64,000 nt of DNA from Kalmanozyma brasiliensis GHG001 (lineage: Eukaryota; Basidiomycota; Ustilaginomycetes; Ustilaginales). The DNA lies in assembly GCF_000497045.1 (NCBI RefSeq), contig NW_015961951.1, forward strand, positions 310,001-374,000. The letters run 5' to 3'. A program made the position numbers and the translations under genes. A model generated the notes under the pieces. It saw nothing but the letters and a program-made list of their open reading frames with translations. It did not search any database and was not told where the DNA came from. Shown here one piece after another: positions 11,341 to 22,800 of the stretch (the first letter of the stretch is position 1; each line of letters opens with the position of its first letter).

Positions 11341-13929
11341 ATGTCCCAATCCGAGGAAAGCTTGGCTCAAGCAGGCTCAAGCGCACGAAACGCGAAGCAT
11401 CATGCCCTGACACGGCCTCTCTATGCCTTCGATCTTCCGCCCACGCTACACAACTCGCTCAAGCTCCGTTCCAGGATAGAGGAGGCCGAGGCCTCCGAGC
11501 TTCTTGCGCCTGCCATTCCGCAGTCACAATCCACCACTTCTCCAGACTCGCAGTCGGATGACGCCAGTCAGGTTCGCAATCCTTCTCAGCATCGTGTACC
11601 ACCTTGCTCTCTATGCCCCAACTGCGCGCCCTTCGCTTCGGTGACAGCACAGCGCGCCCACTTCAGGTCGGACTGGCATCGATACAATGTGCAGCTCAAC
11701 GTACAGAATGTCTCCCTTCTGGTCTCGGAGCAGGCGTTCGAAAAGCTCTCTGAAGAAGTGGAGAGCGCCAGCGAGCTCGAATCGGACGAAGACACCCCGC
11801 AGTCGCAATCCTCTGCCGTCAAGACAGATCTGGTCACCAAAATCCTCGCCCGCACATCGTTGCAGGCTGGCAGTCAAAGATCTACCGACGACGCCGACGA
11901 GACGAACGATGTACATGCTGCCGATACGCTAGACGCCATGCAGCTTCGCGCTCCTCTACTGTGGTTCGTCTCCAAAGAAGCCGCTGCTGACGCAGACAAG
12001 CTGCCTCAGACCCAGCTTGGGTTTCACCGCAACACTTTCCCAGATCCAGGCACGCCTGCAGCTCCCAAACTATCGCCCACATCTTCGGTCGGTGACTGGT
12101 ACGCTGCTTGCATCGCTTCTATGCAGGCCGGCCGCATCACTCGCAAAGGTTCAAAGCAGTCTGCCTGGAAGGGCAAGCGCGTCAAATCCAAGGAGGTTCA
12201 GGAGGCCGCCAAATCCTTGATGATGACTGTACTTGACGGCGAAGGATTCATCTCTGGCCTGAGCACAGCAATCAAAGCACAGACTGCCGGCAGCAGCGAC
12301 GAGGACGAAGATTTTGGGTCAAGTTCTGAGGACGAAGAGTCTTCCGACGAGACCACTTCGACATCCACCATCAGCCGCAACCCCACGGCCGACCCACCTC
12401 TACGCATGTGGACCGTGCTCTTGCTCGGTGGTGGTCACTTCGCAGCATCAGTGATTGCCCTCAATCCACACGTGACGACCTACCAAGGCAAACAGCGCGG
12501 CGGCGCCAATGCTCCCAGAGAAGATCGATCGCTGATCCTGCTGGCTCACAAGGCCTTCCATCGCTACACGACTCGACGAAAGCAGGGTGGTGGACAGGCC
12601 GCTCAAGATGCCACTGGTCGATTCGCCAAATCGGCGGGNNNNNNNNNNNNNNNNNNNNNNNNNNNNNNNNNNNNNNNCGATTCACCTGGATGGAGAGAGC
12701 TGGTCTCTCGCAGTGAAAAGATTTGGATCCGAGCGGGCGCACGCGCCGCAAGAGGTCTTCTTTGGTCCTGGGAGGGCGCAAAAGCGAGCAGAGGCAGTCC
12801 CCTCGAAGCGGCTCGCAACGATGGTCGACTAGGGTCGCTGCCTTTCCCAACAAGGCGTCCAACCATCGGCGAGACTGTGCGTTGCTTTCTCGAGCTCGCC
12901 AAGGTCAAAGTCGAGCACAAGTCCGAAGAGCAACTCGCAGCCGAGGAGCAGGAGGTGCTCGAGCAGATCAATCAGAAGTCGCGCAAGGGGGCCGAAGCGA
13001 GGCGACGGGAAGAAAAGGCTCGAGAGAGGGCCAACGCGCTTGACAAGGCTCGGGCTGAGAAGGGCGCAAAGCCCGTTCGTCTGACCGAAGAGGAGCAGGC
13101 AGAGCGAAGCAAGTGGACACGGATGATCGAGATGGTGCGCAAGAATAGGACCGAGGCGCTCTTGACGTTCTTGAGCAAGAACGAGCAGGAGCTGCTCAAC
13201 GGCAACATCGACACGCGTCTTCCTGACTGGATGCTGGAGCAAGAAGCGTCCGACGCGGGCGTGTCAGCTCCTGCCTCGAGGCTGATTCCCTGCAATCTTC
13301 TTCAGTTGGCAGCTGAGGCAGGCAGCGAAGCCGTCGCGCGCTATCTACTCGAGGACAAGCACGCAGACCCGACCGTCGCCACCGAACGACTCAGTGAGCT
13401 GCGAAAGCGCTCGGCTCCGTCTGATGCAGCAGGCTCGCAGCAAGAAGCGTCGGCTGAGCTTCCACACCGTACCGCGTACGATCTCTGTAGCACCAAGGAG
13501 GTGCGCAATGTCTTCCGTCGGATGATGGCCGAGCATCCCGATCAATGCGACTGGGCTGGCATGTCGGCGGGCGGAGCCCGTGTACCCAGTGCCTTGACAG
13601 AGGAGATGCAGGACAGTCAGACGGCAAAGCAGAAGGACCGACGAGCGGTTCTGCGCGAGAAGGCGCGCGAGCGTGCAAGCAAGGCAGCCGAAAAGTCGGT
13701 ATCGGGTGCTTCGCAGGAGGAGCAACCAGCAGAAGTGACGCCCCAGCAGCAAGCGAAACCGTCCAATAGCACGACGAACCGTCTTGGAGGCAACAATACG
13801 GCTCCACGAGCATTGCTGCAGCAGCGGGATGAGCAGCAGGGACTGACGCCGGAGATGCGCGCACGGATCGAACGCGAAAAGCGTGCTCGAGCGGCGGAGG
13901 AACGCATGAAGGCGCTCATGAACAAGTGA
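11341..13929 (+). CDS. VMS1: Vms1/ANKZF1 peptidyl-tRNA hydrolase, Cdc48 partner
   Basis: Ribosome-quality-control factor that releases nascent chains stalled on 60S subunits and works with Cdc48. First in-frame ATG is 11341 (MSQSEESL, A at -3), giving 862 residues (unknown residues in the gap). Residues about 89-117 form the C2H2-type finger CSLC...AHFRSDWHRYN. The VLRF1 release-factor domain begins near 356 (MWTVLLLGGGHFAASV); GGGQAA places the predicted catalytic glutamine at about Q419. A coiled, charged region and an ankyrin-like segment (NLLQLAAEAGSEAVARYLLE, RTAYDLC) follow. The C-terminus, residues 845-855, fits the VCP-interacting motif RX5AAX2R exactly. A 39-N gap at 12639-12677 removes the part of VLRF1 right after the glutamine loop; the frame continues across it, but the missing residues and their true number are unknown. 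Confidence 0.93.
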   Translation: MSQSEESLAQAGSSARNAKHHALTRPLYAFDLPPTLHNSLKLRSRIEEAEASELLAPAIPQSQSTTSPDSQSDDASQVRNPSQHRVPPCSLCPNCAPFASVTAQRAHFRSDWHRYNVQLNVQNVSLLVSEQAFEKLSEEVESASELESDEDTPQSQSSAVKTDLVTKILARTSLQAGSQRSTDDADETNDVHAADTLDAMQLRAPLLWFVSKEAAADADKLPQTQLGFHRNTFPDPGTPAAPKLSPTSSVGDWYAACIASMQAGRITRKGSKQSAWKGKRVKSKEVQEAAKSLMMTVLDGEGFISGLSTAIKAQTAGSSDEDEDFGSSSEDEESSDETTSTSTISRNPTADPPLRMWTVLLLGGGHFAASVIALNPHVTTYQGKQRGGANAPREDRSLILLAHKAFHRYTTRRKQGGGQAAQDATGRFAKSAXXXXXXXXXXXXXXDSPGWRELVSRSEKIWIRAGARAARGLLWSWEGAKASRGSPLEAARNDGRLGSLPFPTRRPTIGETVRCFLELAKVKVEHKSEEQLAAEEQEVLEQINQKSRKGAEARRREEKARERANALDKARAEKGAKPVRLTEEEQAERSKWTRMIEMVRKNRTEALLTFLSKNEQELLNGNIDTRLPDWMLEQEASDAGVSAPASRLIPCNLLQLAAEAGSEAVARYLLEDKHADPTVATERLSELRKRSAPSDAAGSQQEASAELPHRTAYDLCSTKEVRNVFRRMMAEHPDQCDWAGMSAGGARVPSALTEEMQDSQTAKQKDRRAVLREKARERASKAAEKSVSGASQEEQPAEVTPQQQAKPSNSTTNRLGGNNTAPRALLQQRDEQQGLTPEMRARIEREKRARAAEERMKALMNK
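12639..12677. other. Assembly gap (39 N) inside VMS1
   Basis: A run of 39 N lies within the VLRF1 domain. Thirty-nine is a multiple of three and the frame is open on both sides, consistent with a sized or estimated gap in one exon. The flanking sequence is GC-rich, a common reason for a short gap. Confidence 0.98.
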
Positions 13930-14113
13930 AAGCGCTCACCAAACCACAATGACACGAGAAATCACCCTGACGATGACCGTGTTGCGAATGCAAAAGTAAT
14001 GATGATGATGCTGAGTGCGTGTGCAGTGAAGACGACATGATGATACAAATACAGAGATGGGTGAAGGTACCGAGACCGAAGGCATGAACAAGAGCGGCAC
14101 TTTGCTGTGGCTG

Positions 14114-14875
14114 CTAGCGAACAAAGTTCATCGAGTAGCCACCGCCCGGCTGTTGAGCAAACTGGAAGTTCTTTGTACTCAAACCGAAGTTGCCCAAGAT
14201 GCTATCTCCCAAGCCTTTGAGTTTGGAGATCATCTCGTCCTTCTCCTTCTCGGCGGCTTGCTGTGCTCTTGGCTCGATGCGCTGTATGGATGCCGTGACT
14301 TCGGGTCTCGTAGCTGGAGGGAGATCCGGCAGGGTGAGGAGAAGCTTGTTGTCCTCGAGCGCGGAAGAGAAGCCAGCCCAACCGCCGATTTGCTCGTTAG
14401 CTTGAGCCCGGCGGTATAGCGCCTTGACGTAGTTGGGTCGGTCGAGGAGCGATTGATTGCATGCTTTCACGGCATCGCGATGTTGATCAAGACGGAGATG
14501 GGTGGCTGCGATGTTGGCATAGATGACGGAGCGGAACAGTCGAATTTGCTCTTGTTCCTCTGTCTCGGCTTCTCGCGATGGTTTTGGTGGTGGCGATGAG
14601 CTTGCTGTTCTGGTTTTGTCCTTCTCTTTCTCCTTTTCCTTCTCGCTGCTGGCTACGCGCAAGACATCCTCATCGTCAGTCTCCGCGTCCAGATATCCAG
14701 AATCGTCAGCTTCGGTGGTTGATGTTGTAGGTGCTTCACGGGCGGGCAGTTTTGCGAGAATGTCGAGGTAGGTGGAAAGAGCGCCGTCGTAGTCTTTGTT
14801 AGAGAACTGGCGGTTCGCTTGGGCCTTGAGCTCGTGGATCTCCTCGGAGATGTGTGCTTCTTCGATAACAGCCAT
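14114..14875 (-). CDS. TTC1: TTC1-like tetratricopeptide-repeat protein
   Basis: Single exon, 253 residues, ATG at 14875. Helical TPR units are visible at about 10-45 (ELKAQANRQFSNKDYDGAL), 115-150 (YANIAATHLRLDQHRDAVKA) and 150-185 (NYVKALYRRAQANEQIGGW), separated by an acidic, Lys/Glu-rich and Ser/Pro-rich linker at about 52-105. The C-terminal block KLKGLGDSILGNFGLSTKNF, ending in GYSMNFV, is the hallmark of the TTC1 family. TTC1 proteins are small TPR adaptors linked to Hsp70/Hsp90 clients and Ras/G-alpha signalling; the role in fungi is poorly defined. The gene is convergent with VMS1 (184 bp apart) and divergent from the inositol polyphosphate kinase. Confidence 0.9.
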   Translation of the reverse strand: MAVIEEAHISEEIHELKAQANRQFSNKDYDGALSTYLDILAKLPAREAPTTSTTEADDSGYLDAETDDEDVLRVASSEKEKEKEKDKTRTASSSPPPKPSREAETEEQEQIRLFRSVIYANIAATHLRLDQHRDAVKACNQSLLDRPNYVKALYRRAQANEQIGGWAGFSSALEDNKLLLTLPDLPPATRPEVTASIQRIEPRAQQAAEKEKDEMISKLKGLGDSILGNFGLSTKNFQFAQQPGGGYSMNFVR

Positions 14876-15196
14876 TTGAAGTATGCCCTCGGAGCTTTGC
14901 GTCGCTCAAGACGTGGGGTTTGTAGGAAGGCTGTGACTGCGAGTGAGCGAGCAAGATGATGGTTTGACGGATCGCGACCGAAATCCGAGGTTGGAATGAG
15001 TGGAGGATCGAAACGCTTTCTCGAAAAGCGAGACGCACGCGCGCATGCAAGCGAGTCTGCGTGTGTTGGTCTTGGCTCGAGATGAAAGCGCAGCAACGTC
15101 CAAAAATGCGTGCGCTGTTCAACATGCGCACAGGCCTCGTATCGTCTGTGCCACCAACACTTTCTAGATCACTGCCCAGCGACGAGCATCAGCGAC
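14876..15196. promoter_or_regulatory. Divergent promoter region TTC1-like / inositol polyphosphate kinase
   Basis: Only 321 bases separate the two ATGs, so both promoters and leaders share this space. The open frame that runs upstream of the kinase ATG begins with GTG at 15110 and is treated as leader. Confidence 0.55.
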
Positions 15197-16279
15197 ATGG
15201 TAGACACAACCTCTTCAAAACCGCACGAGATGGTGCCGCTGTCGAACCAAGTGGCTGGTCATCCCGATGGCGTGCAAAGCTTGGATGGAGGGCGCCTCGT
15301 TGTCAAAGCTTGCCTGCCGCGCGAGCTCGAGTTCTACCGACAAGTCAAGCAAGCAGTCGCAAGGAACGATGCAGTGAACGCTCGTCAAACTGAGCTGCTC
15401 GGAAGGCTTCTCGACAGGATGCCTGACTGCCGAGGAAGCTGGGAAGAGTACACGGGGAGCCCAGCTGGACCCTCCAAGCCCGCAGAAACAAATGCTGGCG
15501 ACGAAGCGCCTCGGGTGGTGATGGAGAACTTGACATACGGATACGAGAAGCCCAACGTATGCGACATCAAGCTTGGTACGCAGCTTTGGGACGAAGATGC
15601 AAATGAAGAAAAGAGGCAGAGGATGGACAAGGCAGCCGCCAACACGACCAGCGGCTCGCACGGTATTCGACTGACAGGCTGGCAGGTGCGTATCCACTAA
15701 GTTTCGTCGGCAGGTAGACCATTTGCTAACGTCCGCTCATCCTCTGAATGCCTCGTCGAACAGACGTATGATGGCAAGAGTGGTACATATCACAGCGTCC
15801 CAAAGACTTTCGGAAAGACGATCAAACCCGGACACCTAGAGACGGGCATGCGAATGCTTCTTGCATGCCCCGAGAAAGGAGACGCAGAGTGCGCTGACGC
15901 AATTTCAGCAGGGACGAGCATGACAGACGATGCCTCTTTGTACCATCTGCCAAGCTTGCCCGATGAGCTGGTAGAGAAGATGCTAGAGCAACACTTGATC
16001 AAGGACCTGGAGGAGATTCGCGCCATCTTCTCCGAGCTCGAGGTGCGGATGCGAGGCGCTTCGTTGCTAGTGGTGTACGAAGGCGAGACGAGCCGACTCA
16101 GGCAGACACTGGAGCAAGAGGGCGTAGGAAGGCCGCAAGTGCGGCTGATTGATTTCGGACATGCTACCATTGTGGCTGGCCAAGGACCGGACCAAGGCGT
16201 GTTGCTGGGCCTGAGCACGGTACTCGATCTTGCCAACAAGACGCTGGCCAATCTGAAGCGCAGAGGCGGGCCAAACTAA
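15197..16279 (+). CDS. Inositol polyphosphate (multi)kinase, Arg82/IPMK family
   Basis: Kinase adding phosphates to inositol trisphosphate and higher inositol phosphates, feeding inositol pyrophosphate and mRNA-export/phosphate signalling. Exons 15197-15685 and 15764-16279; the 78-nt intron (donor GTGCGT, acceptor CAG) is phase 0 and joins TGWQ to TYDGKSG. The product is 334 residues, short like Arg82/IPMK rather than the large Kcs1. The family signature PxxxDxKxG is PNVCDIKLG at 119-127. The catalytic IDF block, here LIDFGHA, lies at 291-297, followed by the usual acidic/Gly ending with GLSTVLDL. The start follows the leader with GACATGG context. Which step it favours in vivo cannot be read from sequence. 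Confidence 0.93.
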
Positions 16280-16875
16280 AGCGATGGATCTTGGTAGTGC
16301 TACACCATCGTAGAAGAGCAGAATCGAAAGACAAGAAGAAGCGAAACTGCAGCCGAGTTTGGTGGTTGGACCCTTTTTTTGTTTGTGTGTGTGGGATGCT
16401 TGGCGGTAAGCTCGGCGAGTAGCGGCCATTTCGTGTGTATCTGAGCGCGACGTCGGTCATCTGCACCATACGGCAGAGTGCATGCAGAGTGCGGGTCTGA
16501 TTTGCGATGCATTTGGGCTTCTGAACCCCTGATTTTGGTCCAATTTTGGAAATGCAGCAGCAAACAGCGACGCCAAAGCCAAAACAGCCAATTCCACTCC
16601 ACCTTGACTTACCAACCAACACTCGACCAACTCCTTCTCCTCTCCTTCCCTATTACATCACATTCTCTATACCATCACAGCTGAGTCGGAAAGCTGACCA
16701 AGCCATCGACGAGAGGCGCTCTGCTAGCAGGATATTCAGCCTTCGACTCAGCCTTCTTTGCTAACCACCACCACCATCATCTGCATCGACCCTCCGCGTT
16801 GCATATACACCTCAACATGCCTTGCCTCCGACCTTGATCTACCGCACTCGCTTTCAGCCGTGACACTCAGGCATC
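16280..16875. other. Intergenic region with a T run and TG repeat
   Basis: Contains the kinase 3' side and the long pyrimidine-rich leader of the PH-domain gene. Near 16372-16393 a T run is followed by a (GT)n stretch. The segment from about 16640 to 16875 is rich in CTC/CAC/TC words, typical of fungal 5' leaders. No coding gene recognised. Confidence 0.55.
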
Positions 16876-19800
16876 ATGGCAACTGCGAGCCCCTCGCGGC
16901 CCGCTCCGCTCCGAGACTTCGAGCCTCCACGTTCGCCCATGGCCCAAACCTCAAAAGCTTCAGCTTCTCACGTTGCATCCTCCTCCAGAGGGCCGAAAGA
17001 CGATTTCGCAGCTCGCGTCCCTTTCCCGCCTTCGAAGCCGCTCTGCCTCAAATGCAGGCCATTACTTCCACTGTCTCAGTCCACTGCTAGCATCCCCACC
17101 AATCATCCCGCAGACTCTACCTCCATCATCACTCCCGCTAATCATGTCATCATCCGTCACTATATCGGTCCTACTCCTCATCCGTCACCAGTCGCAAGAG
17201 CCACGGCCAAAGCCATCGTTGAGGACAACGCAGCAAGAGCTGGAAATGATCAACCTCGATCTCAGCCATTCGAACCATCTCAGCCTGATGTCGACACCAA
17301 TGTCACAAGTACCGACTATGCAGCTTCCCCAGCAAACCATCCGTGTCTGACTCAAGCCACCCAAGCACACTCATGGACTGACCCTGTCCGCAATCCAGGC
17401 CCCTCAGATCCTCAACGGTATGCGCAAGGTAACGATGTGTCTCATCCTTCCTCTCCGAGGAAGCAAGACATGCAACTCCACCCACCTCGTCCACGCGTCG
17501 TCCACAGAGATCCCTCTTCCACTTCGGTCTTTTCCAACGCTTCTTTCGTCAGCGCGCATTCCATGGCACGATCGGCTCTCAGCGACTCGGAGACCGCCCA
17601 GCGAGGTCAGACTGCCTTTGACCCTCCTCCAACTACTGCCACATCCGACCATGCCTCATCATCGACCAATCGCGCCGTCAGTCCGTCGAAAAAGAGGTTT
17701 GCACTCCATTCCAAAAAGAGCAACCAGTCCTTCCCTGCCAGCGCGGCGGCTAGCGCTTCGCTGAGGCCACCCACTTCGATTCTCAGAACCGCCGCCTCGC
17801 TTGCGCCGTACAACAAAGCAGACACGTATCTTCATGCACCCACAACCACACGGGGAAACATCGGCAACGTTCGCAGCGCCGACAACCTTCGTGTGTCAGC
17901 CCTTCGTCAACAGAGAAGGATAGGCTCCGAAGGCTCGCCGCGCTCGCTCACATCTGCAACTTCGTCACCCTCCACGCTCCCGGATGCGTTGCCTATTCTC
18001 GACCTACCTCTTACCGAGATCGAAGACGCCATCACAGATAAGAACTCGTCATCTCACACCAAGGGTCCTAGTCATGCCCCGTACCCAAACGGAAGCGCTA
18101 TCAACGGCCACCACGCCATACAGGATGGCCAACGTCGGAGTTTCAGTGGTAGCGACGAGCTCCGCAATCGCGGCAGCGATCCAGTCCTCAGATCCAAGAC
18201 CTCCTTCACAGGCAGCTCAAGATCCGCTGCGGACAATACTGAGCCTGATGATCGTGATCTCTTGCATCCCACCTGGGGTCAAGCAGACCCGACACCCGCC
18301 TTGAATGATGATACGCAGGATGGCGCCGTTCTCGACGGGTCCACTACCTTGTTGAACCCGACCTCGGGCACGGTGCCTCAAGACGGTCAAGAGAGTCCCA
18401 CAAAAGCGTCGCGCAATCTCATGGGCAGGGGCTTGCCCAGCAAGAAGCGTTCCCTCACGTTTAGTAGGGACCCTAGTGCAGCCCACATTCAGCGCACTTC
18501 GGCCGGTATTCATCTGCCTCGAGCTGTCGATCACCACCGCGACTTCTCGCGCCAGAGTCGCGTGAGCAGAGCATCCACAACCGGCACTTTCAACACCGTC
18601 GGCACCGTAGCAACAGAGGGCAGCTTTGGTGCCACAGCTGGTCCCTCCTCCAGTCTTGCCCGCAGGTTCCTCGTTGGCGGCAGTCTGCGTCGAGATTCGA
18701 AGCGCTCCAACTCAACACCTGCTTCAAATCAGCGTCTCAGCATCGATCCAACCCGCACCGTCTCGAGTCGCGATCCGTTCGCTGTAAGCTCGCCGTCTTC
18801 TGCCCGAACACGCAAACATACATCTCCGTTCGCTGTCACCCGTCGACGCAAACTTCGTTCCACCAGCTACGCTTCGCTGCAACGCGACCGCTCGCGCCGC
18901 ATATCTGCTACTGGCACTGAGGTGTCACTCGACGACTCTGCTTCGTCCACGCGTATCAGAGGCGTTCGGCCGGGCGCGATCGGCACCAGTGGCGGTGGAA
19001 CCAAGTGGACCGGCGAAAGCTTTCAGGTCGGCGAAAGCTTCTGGCGCATTGTCAGCGAGCGCCGCGATTCGCTGCAAAAGTCGCTGCCGTGCACGTGCGG
19101 CCATGCCCCAGGAGCCCTTGCAGACGACGAGTATGCTTTGTCGAACCACTCCGACGCGTCCCGTCAGAAGCGGGCTGAGCAATACGCTGCCAAGGTCCAA
19201 CACCTCAAGCAAAGTCCAGACGGCGTCATCACGCTCCTCGCGCAGGAAGCACAAGACGCGACGGATGACAAGACAACAGTAGCACAAGCGAACGCTCTGA
19301 ATGACACTTCGAAGAAGCTGAGCGGCCAACAGCGCAAGATGCAAGATAGCATCGTCACACACTCAAACAACGGCAAAGCCAGAGACGCGGCACCTTCTCG
19401 AAGAAGGCTCACCCACGATGAGTCAGCCGCTACCATACAGACTGTTCATCCGGACGAGGCGACGCCTGTAGCTATCGAAGCACGTCAGGGTTGGAGCGAG
19501 ATAGTGTCAAAGATGTCGTCTCTTACGGGAGAGCTGAGCAACGGCTTGAAGGTGGGCAAGGCTGATCGCAAGGGCAAGACTGCGTCGACGGGCGTATCTT
19601 CCTCATCCGCGCACCAAGCTGAGGCGCCTACTTTTGCACAAGTTCACCAGCCCGCCGCAAGTAATCTTTCACAGGGAACATCGCCAAGACCACCGACGGA
19701 CTCCGATCTCAAGATTCTCGCCAGATCTTCCAGTCTCATCGAGTCGGACAAAGCTTCGACAGCCTCGAAGTCGGTGTATGCTTCTCTCCATCCGTCTACC

Positions 19801-22800
19801 CAAGCCAACGGCTTTGCGCCTCGCGCGTCAAGCTTGGCCTCGGGCAACGCGCCCGCCATGACCAGAAGCGATGCTTTGTCGCATCCGGCCCCGCCGGCCT
19901 CCGTCGAAGCCAGCGATCCACAGCTTGTCCATCAGTTGCTTCGTAGAAAAAGTGACCTCGGCGAGAGGCCAGATCACTTGCCTGACGCTGCTAGCGACCA
20001 TGCGGTGGCCATTCGGCCTGTCGCTTCTCCACTCAGCCTGACCCCTGGTCACGAGCCAGCAACTCTCGACGCCGGACCATTGCTGGAGCAAGACCCACTT
20101 CCGTTCGAAGGTAGTCCTACCGAAGAGAAGGCCGCTTCGCGCGCCATGTCAAACGGCTTGCTCAAGGCCGTCGGACTTTCGGGGAACCCACAACGCAAGA
20201 AGACGGTCAAGTTCGACACAGGCTCTGTGCGGCCTCCACTCAAGAGTCGCTGGACCGCTTCTCTGTTCGGCGGTAAGTCTGCAGAGGCTGAAGCGCTGCC
20301 TTCGCACCCCTTCGGCGCTTCAGCTGGCGATGCGCAGCCTCGGCCGCCTGCAGAAGTGCTTGCTCGGCCACAGCCTCACGCTTTGCAGAGGCCAACATCG
20401 GAAGACAGCTCACCTCCGCGAAGCGAGGTTCTCGAGAGTGAAGCCAGCTTCGTCACCCGCAGGAGCGAGCTCAAGAAGGATCGCATGCTCGTCAAGATCG
20501 CCTGGACGCCGCACGAGGATCTGCCCGGCGACTTCGACGAGCTGCAAGCGCGCAAATATACGATTCGAGAGGAGGACTGGCACGAGTACGTCGTGGTCTT
20601 CCGCATGGGAAAGCTCGAGCTCTGGGCGGATCCATCGTTGACCAATAAAATTGTTGGAAACGGCGACCATCTCAAACTACGCCTGACGATTCCCCTCTCT
20701 CGGGGTTCGACCTTCGTCTCGCTCTACTCTCCCATCGACCGGATCTTTTGTCTCACCTTCCAGCCATGGAAGGTACTCTCAGCTCAGCACAACAAGAGAG
20801 GACTCCATCTGCGCAGACAGGGTACGGACATCGTTCTCTTCGATTGTCGAGCACGCTCGGCGGCAGCAGACTGGGTATGGGAGCTCTGGAGGGAGCTCGG
20901 CGGACTCATTCCTGAATCGCTCGAGGTGCACGTTCCCTCTTTCGGCCTGAAGGTGAAACTTCCAGTGCCCGAAACTATGCCAGTCGAGCGACCGGAATCG
21001 GCCACGACACCTGCTAGTCAGCTCAGCGCCGGCACAGGGGGTCTACTCGCCCTCAGCTCAATTGGAGAGTCCAAGGAAGGAGGAGAGGGCTTCAAGCTCG
21101 TCAATCGCAACAATGTGATCGCCATGATCTGGAATCTCTTTCGCCGAGTCGAGGAGTGGCGCGATCTCGTGAAGGTCTCAGAGCAGCGCGGTCTCAGGCT
21201 CGAACTTGCGTGGAGGCGCGGCACAGAGCTTGACTGGATCATCTACGAAAGGACCGTCGAGAACGAGCCGCGACATTGGGCCGTCTTGTGCGGAGCGCTG
21301 CTCAGAGACTACAAGCAACCTGCCATCTTGGAGCTCAGGGCTGCCGCTCACTATCCGACGTCCGTGCTCCTGGCACCCGGCCAGTTCATGCAGGAACCCC
21401 CTGCTGTGGAAGGGTTCTTGTGGCGTGTCAAGGCAGTCTCGAATTCTCTCACCCGTCTCTACTTTTCGACGTACGACGGCCATATCTACGTATGTCGCAT
21501 GACCCGAGCATGCGAGCCCGATCGCCACCTCGAAAGCCTGATGAAGGAGGCCATGAGCACGCGGGTGCCACGCGCGAGTGGCGCGACGCAGGGTCGAGCA
21601 TCCCAGCCTGCGACGCCTGCGACAAGGACCGCCCTGTCCCGTGCTCTCGGCAAATTTGTGGGCGCCAACAAGTCGGCGCGACGCGACGAAGACATGGCGA
21701 CGCTACGTCAGAATGTGTTGGACGCCATCAGCATCACGGCGGAGACCGAAGAAGAGCTTCAAGCGCAAATCGAGGCGTACGAGTCGTTCGAGAGACGGAG
21801 GCAGTTTGAGCAAATCCGAGGCTCGGACGGCTTTATCGATCTCAAGCAGATCCACACCATCAAAACAGCCGGCAGCGGTCCTGTTCGTTGCCCTGGCGAA
21901 GACGACATCCGTCGACCCATGCGCAGAGCTTCGAACCCGCTGACCGAAAAAGTGAAGGGTGACCTCGCAGTTGCTCAGCAAGACGGCGAGGAATCCGACG
22001 ACGAGGATGCAAGCCACACAATCGCCGATATCGGTGGTCGAGAGGGCTACGAACTCGCCGAAGACGTCGACGAAGTACGACGCGCGCGCCAGATCGTTAT
22101 GACCCTCACGAACGGCAAGACGATTCAACTCGAGGCCTTCAGCGCTTCGGTGGCCCGTGAGTGGGTGGAAAGCATCGACGCGCTCGTCAGATACTGGCGC
22201 AGAAGAGAGCGAGCCGACGCGGCACAGCTCATGTACGCGGCCGGTGTGGATATTTCCGAGCTGCACAAGCATCTGCAGGGGCGCAACGCGCACAAGCACG
22301 GTCTTGACGGCGGCGTCGACGAGCAGAAGCTTTCCCCGATGCTGAGCAACATCTGGAACTGGTGCCAGATCGAAGGCTGCCGCAACATCATCCGATCGGG
22401 CCGGCTGTTCCACAAGAAGAGCAGCTACAGCGCTTTCAAGATGCGCGACTACGTCCTCATCGCTGGGCGGTTGATCTGCTTCAAGCTGGTCAACTCGGTC
22501 AGGACCACACGGGCCAGGCAGAACAATGGTATCTTCCATCGACGACAGGACACGGTGATTCATCTGCGCGATGCTTACGTCTACAGTGGCAAGCTGAGCG
22601 AGGATATGCTCAAGAACGGACGATCGGATCCGGCCCAGGCCGTCTCTGGTATCGGCGGTGGCGGCTCAAACAGCGGCAAACGTCATCGCGTGCCTCGAGT
22701 GTATGCCGATGGTCTCTTCTCGATCGATGACGACGAGGACTGCACCTTCGTGATTCGGTACCGCCCAGAGCGAGTCAACGTTCCGGCAGATCCGGCTGTC

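Noticed and set aside
21703..22563. 286-residue minus frame inside the PH-domain gene
   Set aside because: It lies fully opposite a conserved PH coding region and has no domain of its own.
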